Source: Paradesertivirga superstes (GTDB lineage Bacteria; Bacteroidota; Bacteroidia; Sphingobacteriales; Sphingobacteriaceae). Taken from it: a stretch of DNA of 64,000 nucleotides. Under the pieces are notes generated by a model. That model ran no database searches and was not told the DNA's origin. It saw nothing but the letters and a program-made list of their open reading frames with translations. Each line of letters starts with the position of its first letter. The first letter of the stretch is position 1. The stretch is taken from contig NZ_JBBJCN010000007.1 in assembly GCF_037622515.1 (NCBI RefSeq), positions 1 through 64,000 of the forward strand, in the 5' to 3' direction. The position numbers were made by a program, and so were the translations under genes. Shown here piece after piece: positions 1-8,081 of this stretch.

Positions 1-48
1 CAGGCTTTCGAGGATTTGAATTGCATTAATGTGAATGAGAAGCTGTAG
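1..48 (+). CDS. C-terminal end of an unidentified protein
   Basis: The first bases read as an open frame of 15 codons ending in TAG, with residues QAFEDLNCINVNEKL. A rho-independent terminator follows about 50 bases downstream, which fits the end of a real transcription unit entering from the left. Too little is visible to name the protein; the frame itself is an inference from the terminator placement. Confidence 0.4.
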   Translation, partial: QAFEDLNCINVNEKL

Positions 49-97
49 TTCTGTCATTTGCATTTAATATAATTTAGCGAAATTTATAAGATAATGA

Positions 98-133
98 GCT
101 GGCCTTTTCTTAAGAGAAGGCCAGCTTTATTTT
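98..133 (+). terminator. rho-independent terminator of the gene entering from the left
   Basis: A near-perfect hairpin (GCTGGCCTT / AAGGCCAGC with a short loop) is followed by a T-rich tract. It closes the truncated plus-strand gene at the window edge. Confidence 0.8.
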
Positions 134-186
134 ATATCTAGCAATGCTTAAAAGGATGTTTTAATATAGATATTTAAAATGCTCAA

Positions 187-303
187 TTAACAATGGCCTA
201 GTGCATAATAGATTAGTATAAAAATTAATATTGTTGAGAGACATCCTCCACCTAGTTTTTTAGCACCGTAGCCTGCAATCAGTGTTCTGAATAAGTTGTT
301 CAT
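187..303 (-). CDS. very small membrane-type protein, 38 aa
   Basis: An ATG-initiated 38-codon frame on the minus strand starts MNNLFRTLIAGYGAKKLGGG and ends in a hydrophobic stretch (about residues 21-35) followed by GHC. A basic N-terminal half with a GAKKLGGGC motif leading into a single membrane segment looks like a real small protein rather than a chance frame, and I have a general impression that similar mini-proteins occur in Sphingobacteriaceae, which I cannot verify here. No Shine-Dalgarno sequence is visible, normal for this phylum. Function unknown. Confidence 0.5.
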   Translation of the reverse strand: MNNLFRTLIAGYGAKKLGGGCLSTILIFILIYYALGHC

Positions 304-654
304 ATTAATTTGTTTTTACAGTTTAAATTTATTAACGGTAAAGGAGAATTAAAGTTTGATTGTCTCATTAGTCATTAACTAAACGATGTAAAATTTCAGT
401 TTTGATTTGGTCAGTTGAGTTTTACGCCGTGTTTTTACTTTGAAATTTAGGCCAAAATGATATATGTAGCCAAACAGCTGTTTTAAATCTACATAAGGCT
501 CCAAAAAAGCGACGTTTCAGTAGTCAAAAATCTGGCATTCCAACTCAGCTTACCTACCTTGGTATTATAATTAACCAGATGAAAGTTTACTATGTGAAGT
601 GCAAAAGAGCTCACATAATGGAGGATTCAAATCATTTAAAAACAATTAAGTATT
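304..654. other. gene-free spacer upstream of the Spy-like protein gene
   Basis: About 350 bases without a credible coding frame. A sequence TACCTTGG at 555-562 is one mismatch from the TAnnTTTG -7 element but has no partner TTG at the right distance, so I do not call a promoter. Nothing else recognised. Confidence 0.4.
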
Positions 655-1068
655 ATGAAAAATTTAGTAATTGCTTTATTCATGCTTGCTGCATCAGTTT
701 CTTTTAGCAAAGCACAAGGTGGTGGCCAGGGCGGCTTTCAACAAAGAACTCCAGAGGAAAGGGTTAAAATGCAATTGGAGCGTTTGCCGCAAACTCTTAA
801 ATTAACGGATGATCAGAAAACGAAAATTTCTGCAATCTATCTAGGCCAGGCAAAATCCAGGGATAGCCTATTTACAGCTATAGGTCCAAACGGCGACCGC
901 GAGGTTATGCGTACAAAAATGACAGAGATGTCCGCCGCAACAGATAAAAAAGTACTGGTGCTTTTAAGTGAAGAGCAAAAAAAAGCCTATAATGCCTACG
1001 TTCAGGAACGTGGTGCCAGAGGTTTTGGAGGTGGCGGTGGTGGACAGCGTCCTCCTCAGGGAAATTAA
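655..1068 (+). CDS. secreted Spy/CpxP-like small protein
   Basis: The 137-residue product begins with a signal peptide (about residues 1-20, ending SKA). The mature part is a short, charged, alpha-helical protein with an 'LTDDQ' motif near residues 50-54 and a second 'LSEEQKKAY' near residues 103-111, the arrangement seen in periplasmic LTXXQ (Spy/CpxP) proteins, which in Proteobacteria act as envelope-stress chaperones. The C-terminus is a low-complexity glycine-rich tail ending QRPPQGN. It is monocistronic, with its own terminator. The specific role here is an inference from the motif. Confidence 0.7.
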   Translation: MKNLVIALFMLAASVSFSKAQGGGQGGFQQRTPEERVKMQLERLPQTLKLTDDQKTKISAIYLGQAKSRDSLFTAIGPNGDREVMRTKMTEMSAATDKKVLVLLSEEQKKAYNAYVQERGARGFGGGGGGQRPPQGN

Positions 1069-1101
1069 CCTTGTCACCTACAGCAACAGATCTGTTAAGG
1101 G

Positions 1102-1130
1102 GCCATCCAAAAAGGATGGCTTTTTTTTTG
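1102..1130 (+). terminator. rho-independent terminator of the Spy-like gene
   Basis: GCCATCC / GGATGGC stem with an AAAAA loop followed by nine T residues. Confidence 0.9.
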
Positions 1131-1145
1131 CGCTGTAAGTAGAGG

Positions 1146-1253
1146 TTATCCTAAGAATATTTTAATTCCAAGGAAAATTGCGATTAAGAGAAGAATTACT
1201 TCTACAACAATTGTAGCAGTAGCAACGTGGTTAATAATAGAGTTTGCTTTCAT
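1146..1253 (-). CDS. very small hydrophobic protein, 35 aa
   Basis: A minus-strand frame of 35 codons starts MKANSIINHVATATIVVEV and continues as a single hydrophobic segment to the C-terminus (ending IKIFLG). It lies in the spacer between two plus-strand genes. The amphipathic-to-hydrophobic layout and the clean ATG support a small membrane protein, but no homologue can be checked here and chance cannot be excluded. Confidence 0.4.
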   Translation of the reverse strand: MKANSIINHVATATIVVEVILLLIAIFLGIKIFLG

Positions 1254-1428
1254 ATTTGAGGAGTTTAATTTAGTTAAATAAATTTACTGCATAAGTTCCT
1301 TATTATCAAATTAATAATAGTTTTTTCTTGAAACTTTTTTTAATTATTGAAAGGTAGCTTTAGGATAATTAAGAATGGATGATTTGGGTCAAAAGCTCAA
1401 TTTTATTTTCAGCAAAAGCACTTGTTAG

Positions 1429-1479
1429 TTAACATAAACTTAACATGCCATAAGTGATTATTTAACATTCGCTTAATAC
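1429..1479 (+). promoter_or_regulatory. Pho box array (11-bp-phased TTAACAT repeats)
   Basis: The heptamer TTAACAT occurs exactly at 1429, 1440 and 1462, with degenerate copies at 1451 (TAAGTGA) and 1473 (TTAATAC), so five units sit at exact 11-base steps. Known PhoB boxes are 7-bp direct repeats separated by 4 bp, the same geometry. The last unit runs into the -7 element, so an activator bound here would replace a -33 contact. Location directly upstream of pstS supports phosphate-starvation control; the identity of the regulator is inferred. Confidence 0.8.
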
Positions 1480-1484
1480 TTTTG
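1477..1484 (+). promoter_or_regulatory. -7 element of the pst operon promoter
   Basis: TACTTTTG matches the Bacteroidota TAnnTTTG element exactly, about 30 bases before the pstS start codon. No good TTG -33 element is present; Pho boxes occupy that position, as expected for an activator-dependent promoter. Confidence 0.7.
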
Positions 1485-1515
1485 TATCTCCAAATTAGAG
1501 TGTTAATTAATTGAA

Positions 1516-2535
1516 ATGAAAAAAATCGCTTTGTCAATTGCCATTGTAGCTTTCTTAGCTTCATGTGGTGGAAGTAATAAAAAAAGCGTCGGTGATCAGT
1601 CCGGCGAAATTAAGGTTGATGGATCAAGTACTGTGTATCCTTTATCGGAAGCGGTTTCTGAAGAGTTCAGAACAGAGCAAGCCGGCGTGAGGGTAACTGT
1701 AGGCGAATCAGGAACCGGTGGGGGGTTTAAAAAATTCTCCAGAGGCGAGATTGATATAAATGATGCATCCAGGCCAATAACCGCGGGTGAAATTGAGTCA
1801 TGTAAAGAAAGCGGTATAGATTTCATTGAGCTTCCCGTAGCGTATGATGGTCTTGCAATAGTTGTTAATAAGGAAAATAATTTTGTTGATTATTTAACAG
1901 TGGCCGAACTTAAGAAAATCTGGGAGCCTGCTGCGCAGGGTAAGATCAAAACATGGAACCAGATCCGTACCGGTTTTCCAAATCAGCCAATTAATTTATA
2001 TGGAGCTGGTACCGCTTCGGGAACATACGACTATTTTACTGAGGCTGTAGTAGGCAAAGCAAAATCATCACGTGGTGATTATAATGCCAGTGAGGATGAT
2101 AATGTTTTAGTTAAAGGAGTGTCTTCGGATAGAAATGCCTTGGGATATTTTGGCCTTGCATATTATGAGAATAATGCCGACAAGCTAAAACTTGTGCCTA
2201 TTGATGATGAAGACGATTCTAACGGAAAGGGTGGAATTATTCCTTCCCAGGAAACTGTAAGTAACGGAACATACACTCCTTTATCAAGACCTGAATTTAT
2301 ATATGTAAATGCAAAGTCTGCAGATCGTCCGGAAGTGAAATCCTTCATAACCTTTTATTTAGAAAATGCTCAAACATTAGCCAAAGAGATTGGTTCGGTA
2401 CCTTTAAGGCCAGAAGTTTATAAGTTGGTTCAGGAAAGATTTGATAAGAAGATAACTGGCTCAGCTTTTGCTAACGGAATAAGCACAATTGGTGTAAATA
2501 TGGAAGACCTGTTAAAGGCGGAATCGGTTAAATAA
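1516..2535 (+). CDS. pstS: phosphate-binding lipoprotein PstS
   Basis: Periplasmic phosphate receptor of the high-affinity Pst ABC importer. The 339-residue product has a lipoprotein signal with lipobox LASC (acylated Cys17), then a PstS-family periplasmic binding fold: 'DGSSTVYPL', 'SGTGGG' and 'INDASRPI' in the first 90 residues are the conserved phosphate-contacting segments, and 'GAGTASGTYDYF' lies in the second lobe. It is first in a five-gene operon behind Pho boxes and is separated from pstC by a long inverted repeat, which would favour higher PstS yield than the membrane subunits. Identification is firm. Confidence 0.95.
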   Translation: MKKIALSIAIVAFLASCGGSNKKSVGDQSGEIKVDGSSTVYPLSEAVSEEFRTEQAGVRVTVGESGTGGGFKKFSRGEIDINDASRPITAGEIESCKESGIDFIELPVAYDGLAIVVNKENNFVDYLTVAELKKIWEPAAQGKIKTWNQIRTGFPNQPINLYGAGTASGTYDYFTEAVVGKAKSSRGDYNASEDDNVLVKGVSSDRNALGYFGLAYYENNADKLKLVPIDDEDDSNGKGGIIPSQETVSNGTYTPLSRPEFIYVNAKSADRPEVKSFITFYLENAQTLAKEIGSVPLRPEVYKLVQERFDKKITGSAFANGISTIGVNMEDLLKAESVK

Positions 2536-2541
2536 ATTTTG

Positions 2542-2592
2542 TTAATTAAAGAGAAAATCTTTGGTTGAGTCAGGCGTTTTCTCTTTAATTAA
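2542..2592 (+). repeat. long inverted repeat between pstS and pstC
   Basis: Two perfect 16-base arms (TTAATTAAAGAGAAAA and its complement) flank a 19-base loop. There is no T tract after the right arm, so it looks like an mRNA-stabilising hairpin or partial attenuator that separates abundant pstS message from the rest of the operon. Confidence 0.7.
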
Positions 2593-2639
2593 TACTTTCA
2601 TTGCTGCTTGAAATTAACTGATTCACTCATTATATAGAC

Positions 2640-3518
2640 ATGTTAAGCATAAAAGAAAGATTAATAGAAGCTTTCCTTTTTATCTGTAGTTTCCTGACCA
2701 TACTAATTACACTCGGGATAATTATAGTTCTGGCATCAGAATCAATTAAATTCTTTACAGAAGTTTCTTTCATCGAATTTTTTACAGAAACTGAATGGAC
2801 TCCACTTTTTGCAAGTAAAAAATTCGGTATTCTGCCTCTTGTTACTGGTACTCTGCTGGTAACATTTATTGCTATTCTGGTTGCATTGCCGCTCGGTCTT
2901 ACTATTGCGGTCTATCTAAATGAATATGCTAATCAGAAATTTACCGCTGTTGTGAAGCCTTTACTTGAGATTTTAGCAGCCATTCCTACGGTAGTTTATG
3001 GCTTTTTCGCTTTAACCTTTGTAACTCCACTTTTGCAGCGATTTTTACCCAATATGTCTGGTTTTAATGCATTGTCAGCCGGTCTGGTGATGGGCGTTAT
3101 GATTATTCCCTACATCTCTTCATTAAGTGAGGACGCACTAAGGGCTGTCCCTAAATCATTACGGGAGGCCGCTTATGGAATGGGGTCGACCCGTTTACAA
3201 ACCGCTTTTAAAGTAATGGTTCCTGCCGCATCATCGGGTATTATTGTTTCTGTAATACTGGCAATTTCCAGGGCAATAGGCGAAACGATGATTGTTGCAA
3301 TAGCAGCCGGACAACAACCGAAACTTACCTTAAATCCTCTTAACTCTCTCGAAACCATTACCACTTATATAGTGCAGGTAAGCATGGGTGATGTGCCCAG
3401 AAATTCGATAGAATACAGCACAATCTTTTCAGCCGGGATGACATTATTTGTCTTTACTTTTCTTTTAAACAACGTGAGTTTCTGGATTAAGAGGAAATAT
3501 TATCAGAAGTATGAATAA
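2640..3518 (+). CDS. pstC: phosphate ABC transporter permease PstC
   Basis: Inner-membrane subunit of the Pst importer, 292 residues with about six hydrophobic segments. The cytoplasmic EAA loop that docks to the ATPase is visible as 'LREAAYGMGSTRLQT' near residue 180. 'AAIPTVVYGFFAL' is a PstC/PstA family signature around residues 114-126. The last codons overlap the start of pstA by eight bases, indicating translational coupling. Confidence 0.93.
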   Translation: MLSIKERLIEAFLFICSFLTILITLGIIIVLASESIKFFTEVSFIEFFTETEWTPLFASKKFGILPLVTGTLLVTFIAILVALPLGLTIAVYLNEYANQKFTAVVKPLLEILAAIPTVVYGFFALTFVTPLLQRFLPNMSGFNALSAGLVMGVMIIPYISSLSEDALRAVPKSLREAAYGMGSTRLQTAFKVMVPAASSGIIVSVILAISRAIGETMIVAIAAGQQPKLTLNPLNSLETITTYIVQVSMGDVPRNSIEYSTIFSAGMTLFVFTFLLNNVSFWIKRKYYQKYE

Positions 3519-4368
3519 TTCGCAGCTTAACAGAATAAAAGATACGGCATTTAAATTCTTTGCCATCGCCTGTACCTTCTTTGGATTGCTGGTTCTGGCT
3601 GTCCTTTTATACGATATATTGTCAAAAGGGCTTTCCCGTCTTGATTTTGACTTCATTACAAATCTGCCTTCGCGCAGAGCGGCAAATGCGGGAATTTATA
3701 CGGCTCTTTTGGGTATGATATGGATTTTGATGCTTACCGTATTAATAGCTTTTCCTATAGGCATAGCGGCAGGGATTTATCTTGAGGAATATGGAAAAAG
3801 AAACCGTTTTGCAAATTTTATAGAAATTAATATTGCCAACCTTGCCGGTGTACCCTCTATTATTTACGGTATTTTAGGACTGGAATTTTTTGGACGTATT
3901 ATGGGATTCGGCAATAGTATCCTTACCGGAAGTTTAACATTGTCCTTACTAGTTTTGCCTTTAATTATAGTTTCCACACGCGAAGCAATAAAAGCCGTTC
4001 CAAAATCTATGCGGGAAGCAGCATACGGATTAGGAGCTACAAAATGGCAAACAATTTATTCAATTGTGCTGCCCTCATCATTCGGCGGGATACTAACAGG
4101 TCTGATTCTCGCTATCTCCAGAGCCATCGGTGAAACAGCTCCTCTTATTGTAATTGGTGCATTGGTTTACGTACCGTTTGCTCCTGCCAGTCCAATGGAT
4201 GAGTTTACCGTTCTGACAATACAAATATTTAATTGGGTAACCCGTCCGCAGGCCGGCTTTGTTACCAACGCGGCTGCAGCAATTATCATCCTTCTTTTAT
4301 TTACTTTTATGATGAATGGGATAGCTGTGTTTTTAAGGAACAGATATAATAAAAAAAATAGGTTTTAA
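3511..4368 (+). CDS. pstA: phosphate ABC transporter permease PstA
   Basis: Second inner-membrane subunit of the Pst channel, 285 residues with six predicted membrane segments. It shares with PstC an EAA loop ('MREAAYGLGATKWQT', near residue 170) and 'GVPSIIYGILGLEFF'. The start codon lies inside the end of pstC, and pstB follows eight bases after the stop, so all are one message. Confidence 0.93.
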   Translation: MNNSQLNRIKDTAFKFFAIACTFFGLLVLAVLLYDILSKGLSRLDFDFITNLPSRRAANAGIYTALLGMIWILMLTVLIAFPIGIAAGIYLEEYGKRNRFANFIEINIANLAGVPSIIYGILGLEFFGRIMGFGNSILTGSLTLSLLVLPLIIVSTREAIKAVPKSMREAAYGLGATKWQTIYSIVLPSSFGGILTGLILAISRAIGETAPLIVIGALVYVPFAPASPMDEFTVLTIQIFNWVTRPQAGFVTNAAAAIIILLLFTFMMNGIAVFLRNRYNKKNRF

Positions 4369-4376
4369 ATTCGGAA

Positions 4377-5129
4377 ATGCACAAACTTGAAGCAAGAAAT
4401 ATAAATTTATTCTATGGTGAGAAGCAGGCTTTGAAAGATATAAGTATTTCTATAGAAGCCAATACCGTAACCGCTTTTATTGGTCCGTCGGGCTGCGGTA
4501 AATCCACATTCCTGCGATGCTTTAACAGGATGAATGATTTGATCGACAACGTGAAAATTTCCGGCGACATATTAATTGACGGTAGAAATATCTATAAAAG
4601 CAAAATTAATGTTGACGAACATCGTAAAAAGATTGGTATGGTTTTTCAAAAGCCGAATCCCTTTCCAAAAAGTATTTATGAAAATGTTGCTTTTGGCTTG
4701 AGAATAAAAGGAATTAATGATAAGGCCATTCTGGACGAAACGGTTGAACGTTCTCTAAAACAGGCTGCTTTATGGGAAGAAGTGAAGGATGACTTAAAAA
4801 AATCAGCATTGTCTCTTTCCGGAGGTCAGCAACAACGTTTATGTATTGCTCGCACGATGGCTGTTGAACCTTCTGTTATATTAATGGATGAACCCGCTTC
4901 CGCCCTCGATCCTCTTTCTACTGCTAAGATAGAAGAGCTGATTTATGAGCTTAAAAGCAAATACACTATAGTAATTGTTACGCATAATATGCAGCAGGCT
5001 GCACGAATAAGCGATAAAACAGCGTTCTTTTATTTAGGAGAACTTATTGAATATAATACTACTACAACAATTTTTACCAATCCTAAAAAGGAGCAGACAC
5101 ATAATTATATTACTGGCAGATTTGGATAA
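4377..5129 (+). CDS. pstB: phosphate ABC transporter ATP-binding protein PstB
   Basis: ATPase that powers phosphate import by PstSCA. The 250-residue protein has Walker A 'GPSGCGKST' (36-44), Q-loop 'VFQKPNPFP', signature 'LSGGQQQR', Walker B 'VILMDEP', D-loop 'SALDP' and switch His 'VTHNM'. Length matches the family (about 250). It sits between pstA and phoU in the standard order. Confidence 0.96.
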   Translation: MHKLEARNINLFYGEKQALKDISISIEANTVTAFIGPSGCGKSTFLRCFNRMNDLIDNVKISGDILIDGRNIYKSKINVDEHRKKIGMVFQKPNPFPKSIYENVAFGLRIKGINDKAILDETVERSLKQAALWEEVKDDLKKSALSLSGGQQQRLCIARTMAVEPSVILMDEPASALDPLSTAKIEELIYELKSKYTIVIVTHNMQQAARISDKTAFFYLGELIEYNTTTTIFTNPKKEQTHNYITGRFG

Positions 5130-5141
5130 ATCTTTGATATT

Positions 5142-5819
5142 ATGACGCATTTAGAAGAAGAGTTGAAAAATTTAAAGCATGAAATGACCGGAATGGCAGA
5201 TCTGGTGACCTCTCAAATTCAAAAAAGCCTGACAGCTTTAATTGAAGGAGATAAAGATTTAGCCAGCGAAGTTATTTTTAATGAAAAGCGCGTAAACGCG
5301 TATGAACTTTCTCTGGATAAAGAATGCGAAAATATTCTTGCTCTCCTTAATCCATTTGCTACCGATATGCGTTTTGTGTTTGCCACGCTAAAAATTAACA
5401 GCAATTTTGAAAGAATTGGAGATAGCGCTGAGGGTATCGCCCAATATATTTTGATGACAGGCGAATGTTTCGATAAAGATCTTTTGAAAATATGCCGGTT
5501 TTCTGAAATGGCTGATACTGTGAATATGATGCTTCAATCTATATCGCAGGCTTATGCAAATGGTGATACAAAACTTGCCCGCACCATATTTAACCAGGAT
5601 AATATATTAGATGATATTAACAAAAGCGCAACCGATGTAATTGCGACGTATTTAAAAGGGAAATCTCCAAATATTCACCAGGCTTTGTATCTGTTAACAA
5701 TTATTAGAAAATTGGAGCGGGTAGGTGACCACATAACTAATATTGCTGAAGAAATTATCTTCCATATGGAAGCAAAAATATTAAAGCACATTAAAAAAGC
5801 AAAGAAACTTGAGGAATAA
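5142..5819 (+). CDS. phoU: phosphate signalling regulator PhoU
   Basis: Soluble regulator that links Pst transport to the phosphate-sensing two-component system and restrains phosphate uptake. The 225-residue product is all-helical with two tandem three-helix PhoU repeats; each carries the metal-binding E/D-rich signature ('NFERIGDSAEGIA' near residue 90 and 'KLERVGDHITNIAEEI' near residue 190). It closes the pst operon, 12 bases after pstB, and is followed by a terminator. No phoB/phoR genes occur in the window. Confidence 0.94.
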   Translation: MTHLEEELKNLKHEMTGMADLVTSQIQKSLTALIEGDKDLASEVIFNEKRVNAYELSLDKECENILALLNPFATDMRFVFATLKINSNFERIGDSAEGIAQYILMTGECFDKDLLKICRFSEMADTVNMMLQSISQAYANGDTKLARTIFNQDNILDDINKSATDVIATYLKGKSPNIHQALYLLTIIRKLERVGDHITNIAEEIIFHMEAKILKHIKKAKKLEE

Positions 5820-5840
5820 GCAGAATAGTTTTGCAGAATC

Positions 5841-5882
5841 AAAAAGCGTTACCGGTCATATCTGGTAGCGCTTTTGTTTTTT
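5841..5882 (+). terminator. rho-independent terminator of the pst operon
   Basis: AAAAGCG(T)TACC / GGTAGCGCTTTT stem with T-rich tail directly after phoU. Confidence 0.88.
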
Positions 5883-5928
5883 GCAGGTATGGATCATTAT
5901 TCTATGCTGAGATAAAACACACGGCTCT

Positions 5929-6909
5929 TTATTTACTTTTAACCGGTTTTATACCTTCCGAACTCATCAAAACCCTCTTCATTGTGCCATTGCGATTGTA
6001 CTTCAAATAGTCAATACAAACAGATCGTCTAAAACTTCCTCCATCCGTGGGAATACCTCCGTTATGGTAAATAAAATACGACTTACCTTTAAATTCAATT
6101 ATTGCCTGATGATTGGTATTTGAATTTCCGGCTATTTCGTTTAGAATGCCTTTGTACTGCCATGGTCCATGAATGCTGCGACTCATTGCATATGCAATTT
6201 TTTCAGGGAACTGGTAGGCATACGATAAGTAGTACCACCCTTTACGTTTATGTACCCATGGAGCCTCAGTAAAATTTGGAAGTTGAATTTCTTTGAAGTC
6301 TCCATCGATTTCAATCATGTTGTCTTTCAGCTTTACATAATGCAGTGTAGTGTTTCCCCAAAACAAATAAGCCTGGCCATCATCGTCAATAAAAACTGTA
6401 GGATCAATATCATCCCAGCTTATTTTTGCCTTTTTTGTCATGTCATTAGTAATCAGGGCAGCTCCCCTGGCATCTTTGAAAGGTCCTGTAGGGCTGTCAG
6501 AAACTGCTACGCCGATAGATTTACCCGGAATAGTATTGTGAGACACTGTAGCAAACCAATAGAATTTTCCGTTTTTTTCAATAACTTGCGAAGCCCAGGC
6601 ATCATCTTTAGCCCATGAGAAATCTTTTGCACGTAAAGGGACCTCGTGCTCCGTCCACGTAAGCATATCTTTCGAAGAAAAAACCAGCCAGTCATGCATA
6701 ACATACCCTTCTCTTCTGGGAGGGGCCACATCATGTCCTGTATATAAATATACCTTATCTTTATAAACCAGTGCTGCCGGATCGGCCGTATATTTATGCG
6801 AAAAAATGGGATTTCCGCCAGATTTGATAATCGTATCTCTCTCATTTCCAAGAGCAATACCGATATTTCCCGAAATTAAAAGCACGATGCAGGAAAAATT
6901 AAATTTCAT
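5929..6909 (-). CDS. secreted glycoside hydrolase family 43 protein
   Basis: Five-bladed beta-propeller glycosidase acting on arabinan- or xylan-type plant polysaccharides. The 326-residue protein has an N-terminal signal segment (about 1-21). The three GH43 acidic residues are visible: base Asp43 in 'YTADPAALVY', the pKa-tuning Asp in 'DDIDPTVFIDDDGQAY' near residue 168, and the acid Glu in 'FTEAPWVHKRKGWYY' near residue 216. It is a single-domain enzyme with no neighbouring SusC/D genes, so it is not in a classical polysaccharide-utilisation locus. Exact substrate cannot be told from sequence alone. Confidence 0.88.
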   Translation of the reverse strand: MKFNFSCIVLLISGNIGIALGNERDTIIKSGGNPIFSHKYTADPAALVYKDKVYLYTGHDVAPPRREGYVMHDWLVFSSKDMLTWTEHEVPLRAKDFSWAKDDAWASQVIEKNGKFYWFATVSHNTIPGKSIGVAVSDSPTGPFKDARGAALITNDMTKKAKISWDDIDPTVFIDDDGQAYLFWGNTTLHYVKLKDNMIEIDGDFKEIQLPNFTEAPWVHKRKGWYYLSYAYQFPEKIAYAMSRSIHGPWQYKGILNEIAGNSNTNHQAIIEFKGKSYFIYHNGGIPTDGGSFRRSVCIDYLKYNRNGTMKRVLMSSEGIKPVKSK

Positions 6910-7045
6910 GGTTTATTTTTAAGTGTCAGTTTTACGCTTATTGATCGCAATATAGACATTGTATCTTTTTTAGCAAATAAAAATTAGCTTTTCCCTTTTG
7001 CAAGCGAATTTCCTAACTTAGCCAACTTGTCTTACAGATTTGTAA

Positions 7046-7999
7046 ATGAATACATCTTTTGATTTTGAAAAGCCTATTGCTGATCTGCAGCAGCAAATAG
7101 AGAAAGTAAAGCAGGTATCTGAAAAAGCTAAGGTCGACATGTCTGCCACGCTTCTCGAACTTGAAGAAAAGTTGGAAGCAACAAAGCAGCATATCTATAC
7201 GAATCTTAACGGATGGCAAAATGTTCAGATATCGAGGCATCCGGAACGTCCATATACATTACAATATATTGAAATGATATGCGATGATTTTATCGAAATG
7301 CATGGCGACCGCACTGTAAAAGACGATAAAGCTATTGTGGGCGGCTTCGCAACAATTAATGGTCAGACAGTTATGGTTATCGGCCATCAGAAAGGGACCA
7401 ATACAAAGCTTAGACAGTACCGAAATTTTGGTATGGCGAATCCTGAAGGATATCGTAAAGCTTTACGCCTGATGCGGCTTGCCGAAAAATTCAATAAGCC
7501 TGTGGTTACCTTTATTGATACTCCGGGCGCTTTTCCTGGGCTTGAAGCCGAAGAGCGCGGACAAGGTGAAGCAATTGCACGTAATTTGCTTGAAATGTCG
7601 GTTTTGAAGGTTCCAATTCTTTGTTTTGTTGTGGGTGAAGGTGCATCAGGAGGAGCCTTAGGAATAGGTATTGGCGATAAAGTGTACATGCTCGAACATA
7701 CCTGGTATTCTGTTATCTCACCAGAATCATGTTCTTCTATTTTATGGCGCAGCTGGGATTATAAGGAGAAAGCAGCTGAAGTATTAAAGCTTACAGCCGA
7801 AGATATGTATGCTAACGGCCTGGTAGACGGAATAATACCTGAGCCACTGGGAGGTGCTCATCATGATCCTCAAACTATGGCCGAAACAATTAAAGCTAAA
7901 ATAATAGAGGATTTTGCTATCCTGAGAAATAAAGATATTGATCAGGTTATTAATGAACGCATAGAAAAATTCTGTGCCATGGGAGTGGTATCAGAATAA
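7046..7999 (+). CDS. accA: acetyl-CoA carboxylase carboxyltransferase subunit alpha
   Basis: Alpha half of the carboxyltransferase that moves CO2 from biotin to acetyl-CoA to make malonyl-CoA, the first step of fatty-acid synthesis. The 317-residue length is standard for AccA. An N-terminal helical segment (1-50) precedes the crotonase-fold core, with 'VVTFIDTPGAFPGLEAEERG' near 154 and 'VGEGASGGALGIGIGD' near 199 forming the CoA/biotin pocket. accD is not adjacent, so this is a single-gene unit with its own terminator. Confidence 0.95.
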   Translation: MNTSFDFEKPIADLQQQIEKVKQVSEKAKVDMSATLLELEEKLEATKQHIYTNLNGWQNVQISRHPERPYTLQYIEMICDDFIEMHGDRTVKDDKAIVGGFATINGQTVMVIGHQKGTNTKLRQYRNFGMANPEGYRKALRLMRLAEKFNKPVVTFIDTPGAFPGLEAEERGQGEAIARNLLEMSVLKVPILCFVVGEGASGGALGIGIGDKVYMLEHTWYSVISPESCSSILWRSWDYKEKAAEVLKLTAEDMYANGLVDGIIPEPLGGAHHDPQTMAETIKAKIIEDFAILRNKDIDQVINERIEKFCAMGVVSE

Positions 8000-8021
8000 T
8001 ATAAAACTCGTTAAAAAGACA

Positions 8022-8056
8022 AAAGCCCGGAAAATTTCCGGGGCATTCTCTTTTTA
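8022..8056. terminator. terminator between convergent accA and the DUF2723 gene
   Basis: GCCCGGAAA / TTTCCGGGGC hairpin flanked by T-rich sequence on the plus side (TTCTCTTTTT) and by TTTTGTCTTTTT on the minus side, so it can serve both convergent genes. Confidence 0.75.
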
Positions 8057-8081
8057 TAGCTTATTCTTATTGAGCATTGAT

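Noticed and set aside
555..562. TACCTTGG as a promoter for the Spy-like gene
   Set aside because: It has one mismatch in the key TTTG part and no -33 partner; too weak to call.
6250..6618. Plus-strand 122-codon frame opposite the GH43 gene
   Set aside because: The minus frame carries all GH43 catalytic motifs; this one has no recognised features.
7014..7021. TAACTTAG before accA as a -7 box
   Set aside because: It does not keep TTTG and the spacer to the nearest TTTG is only 13 bases.
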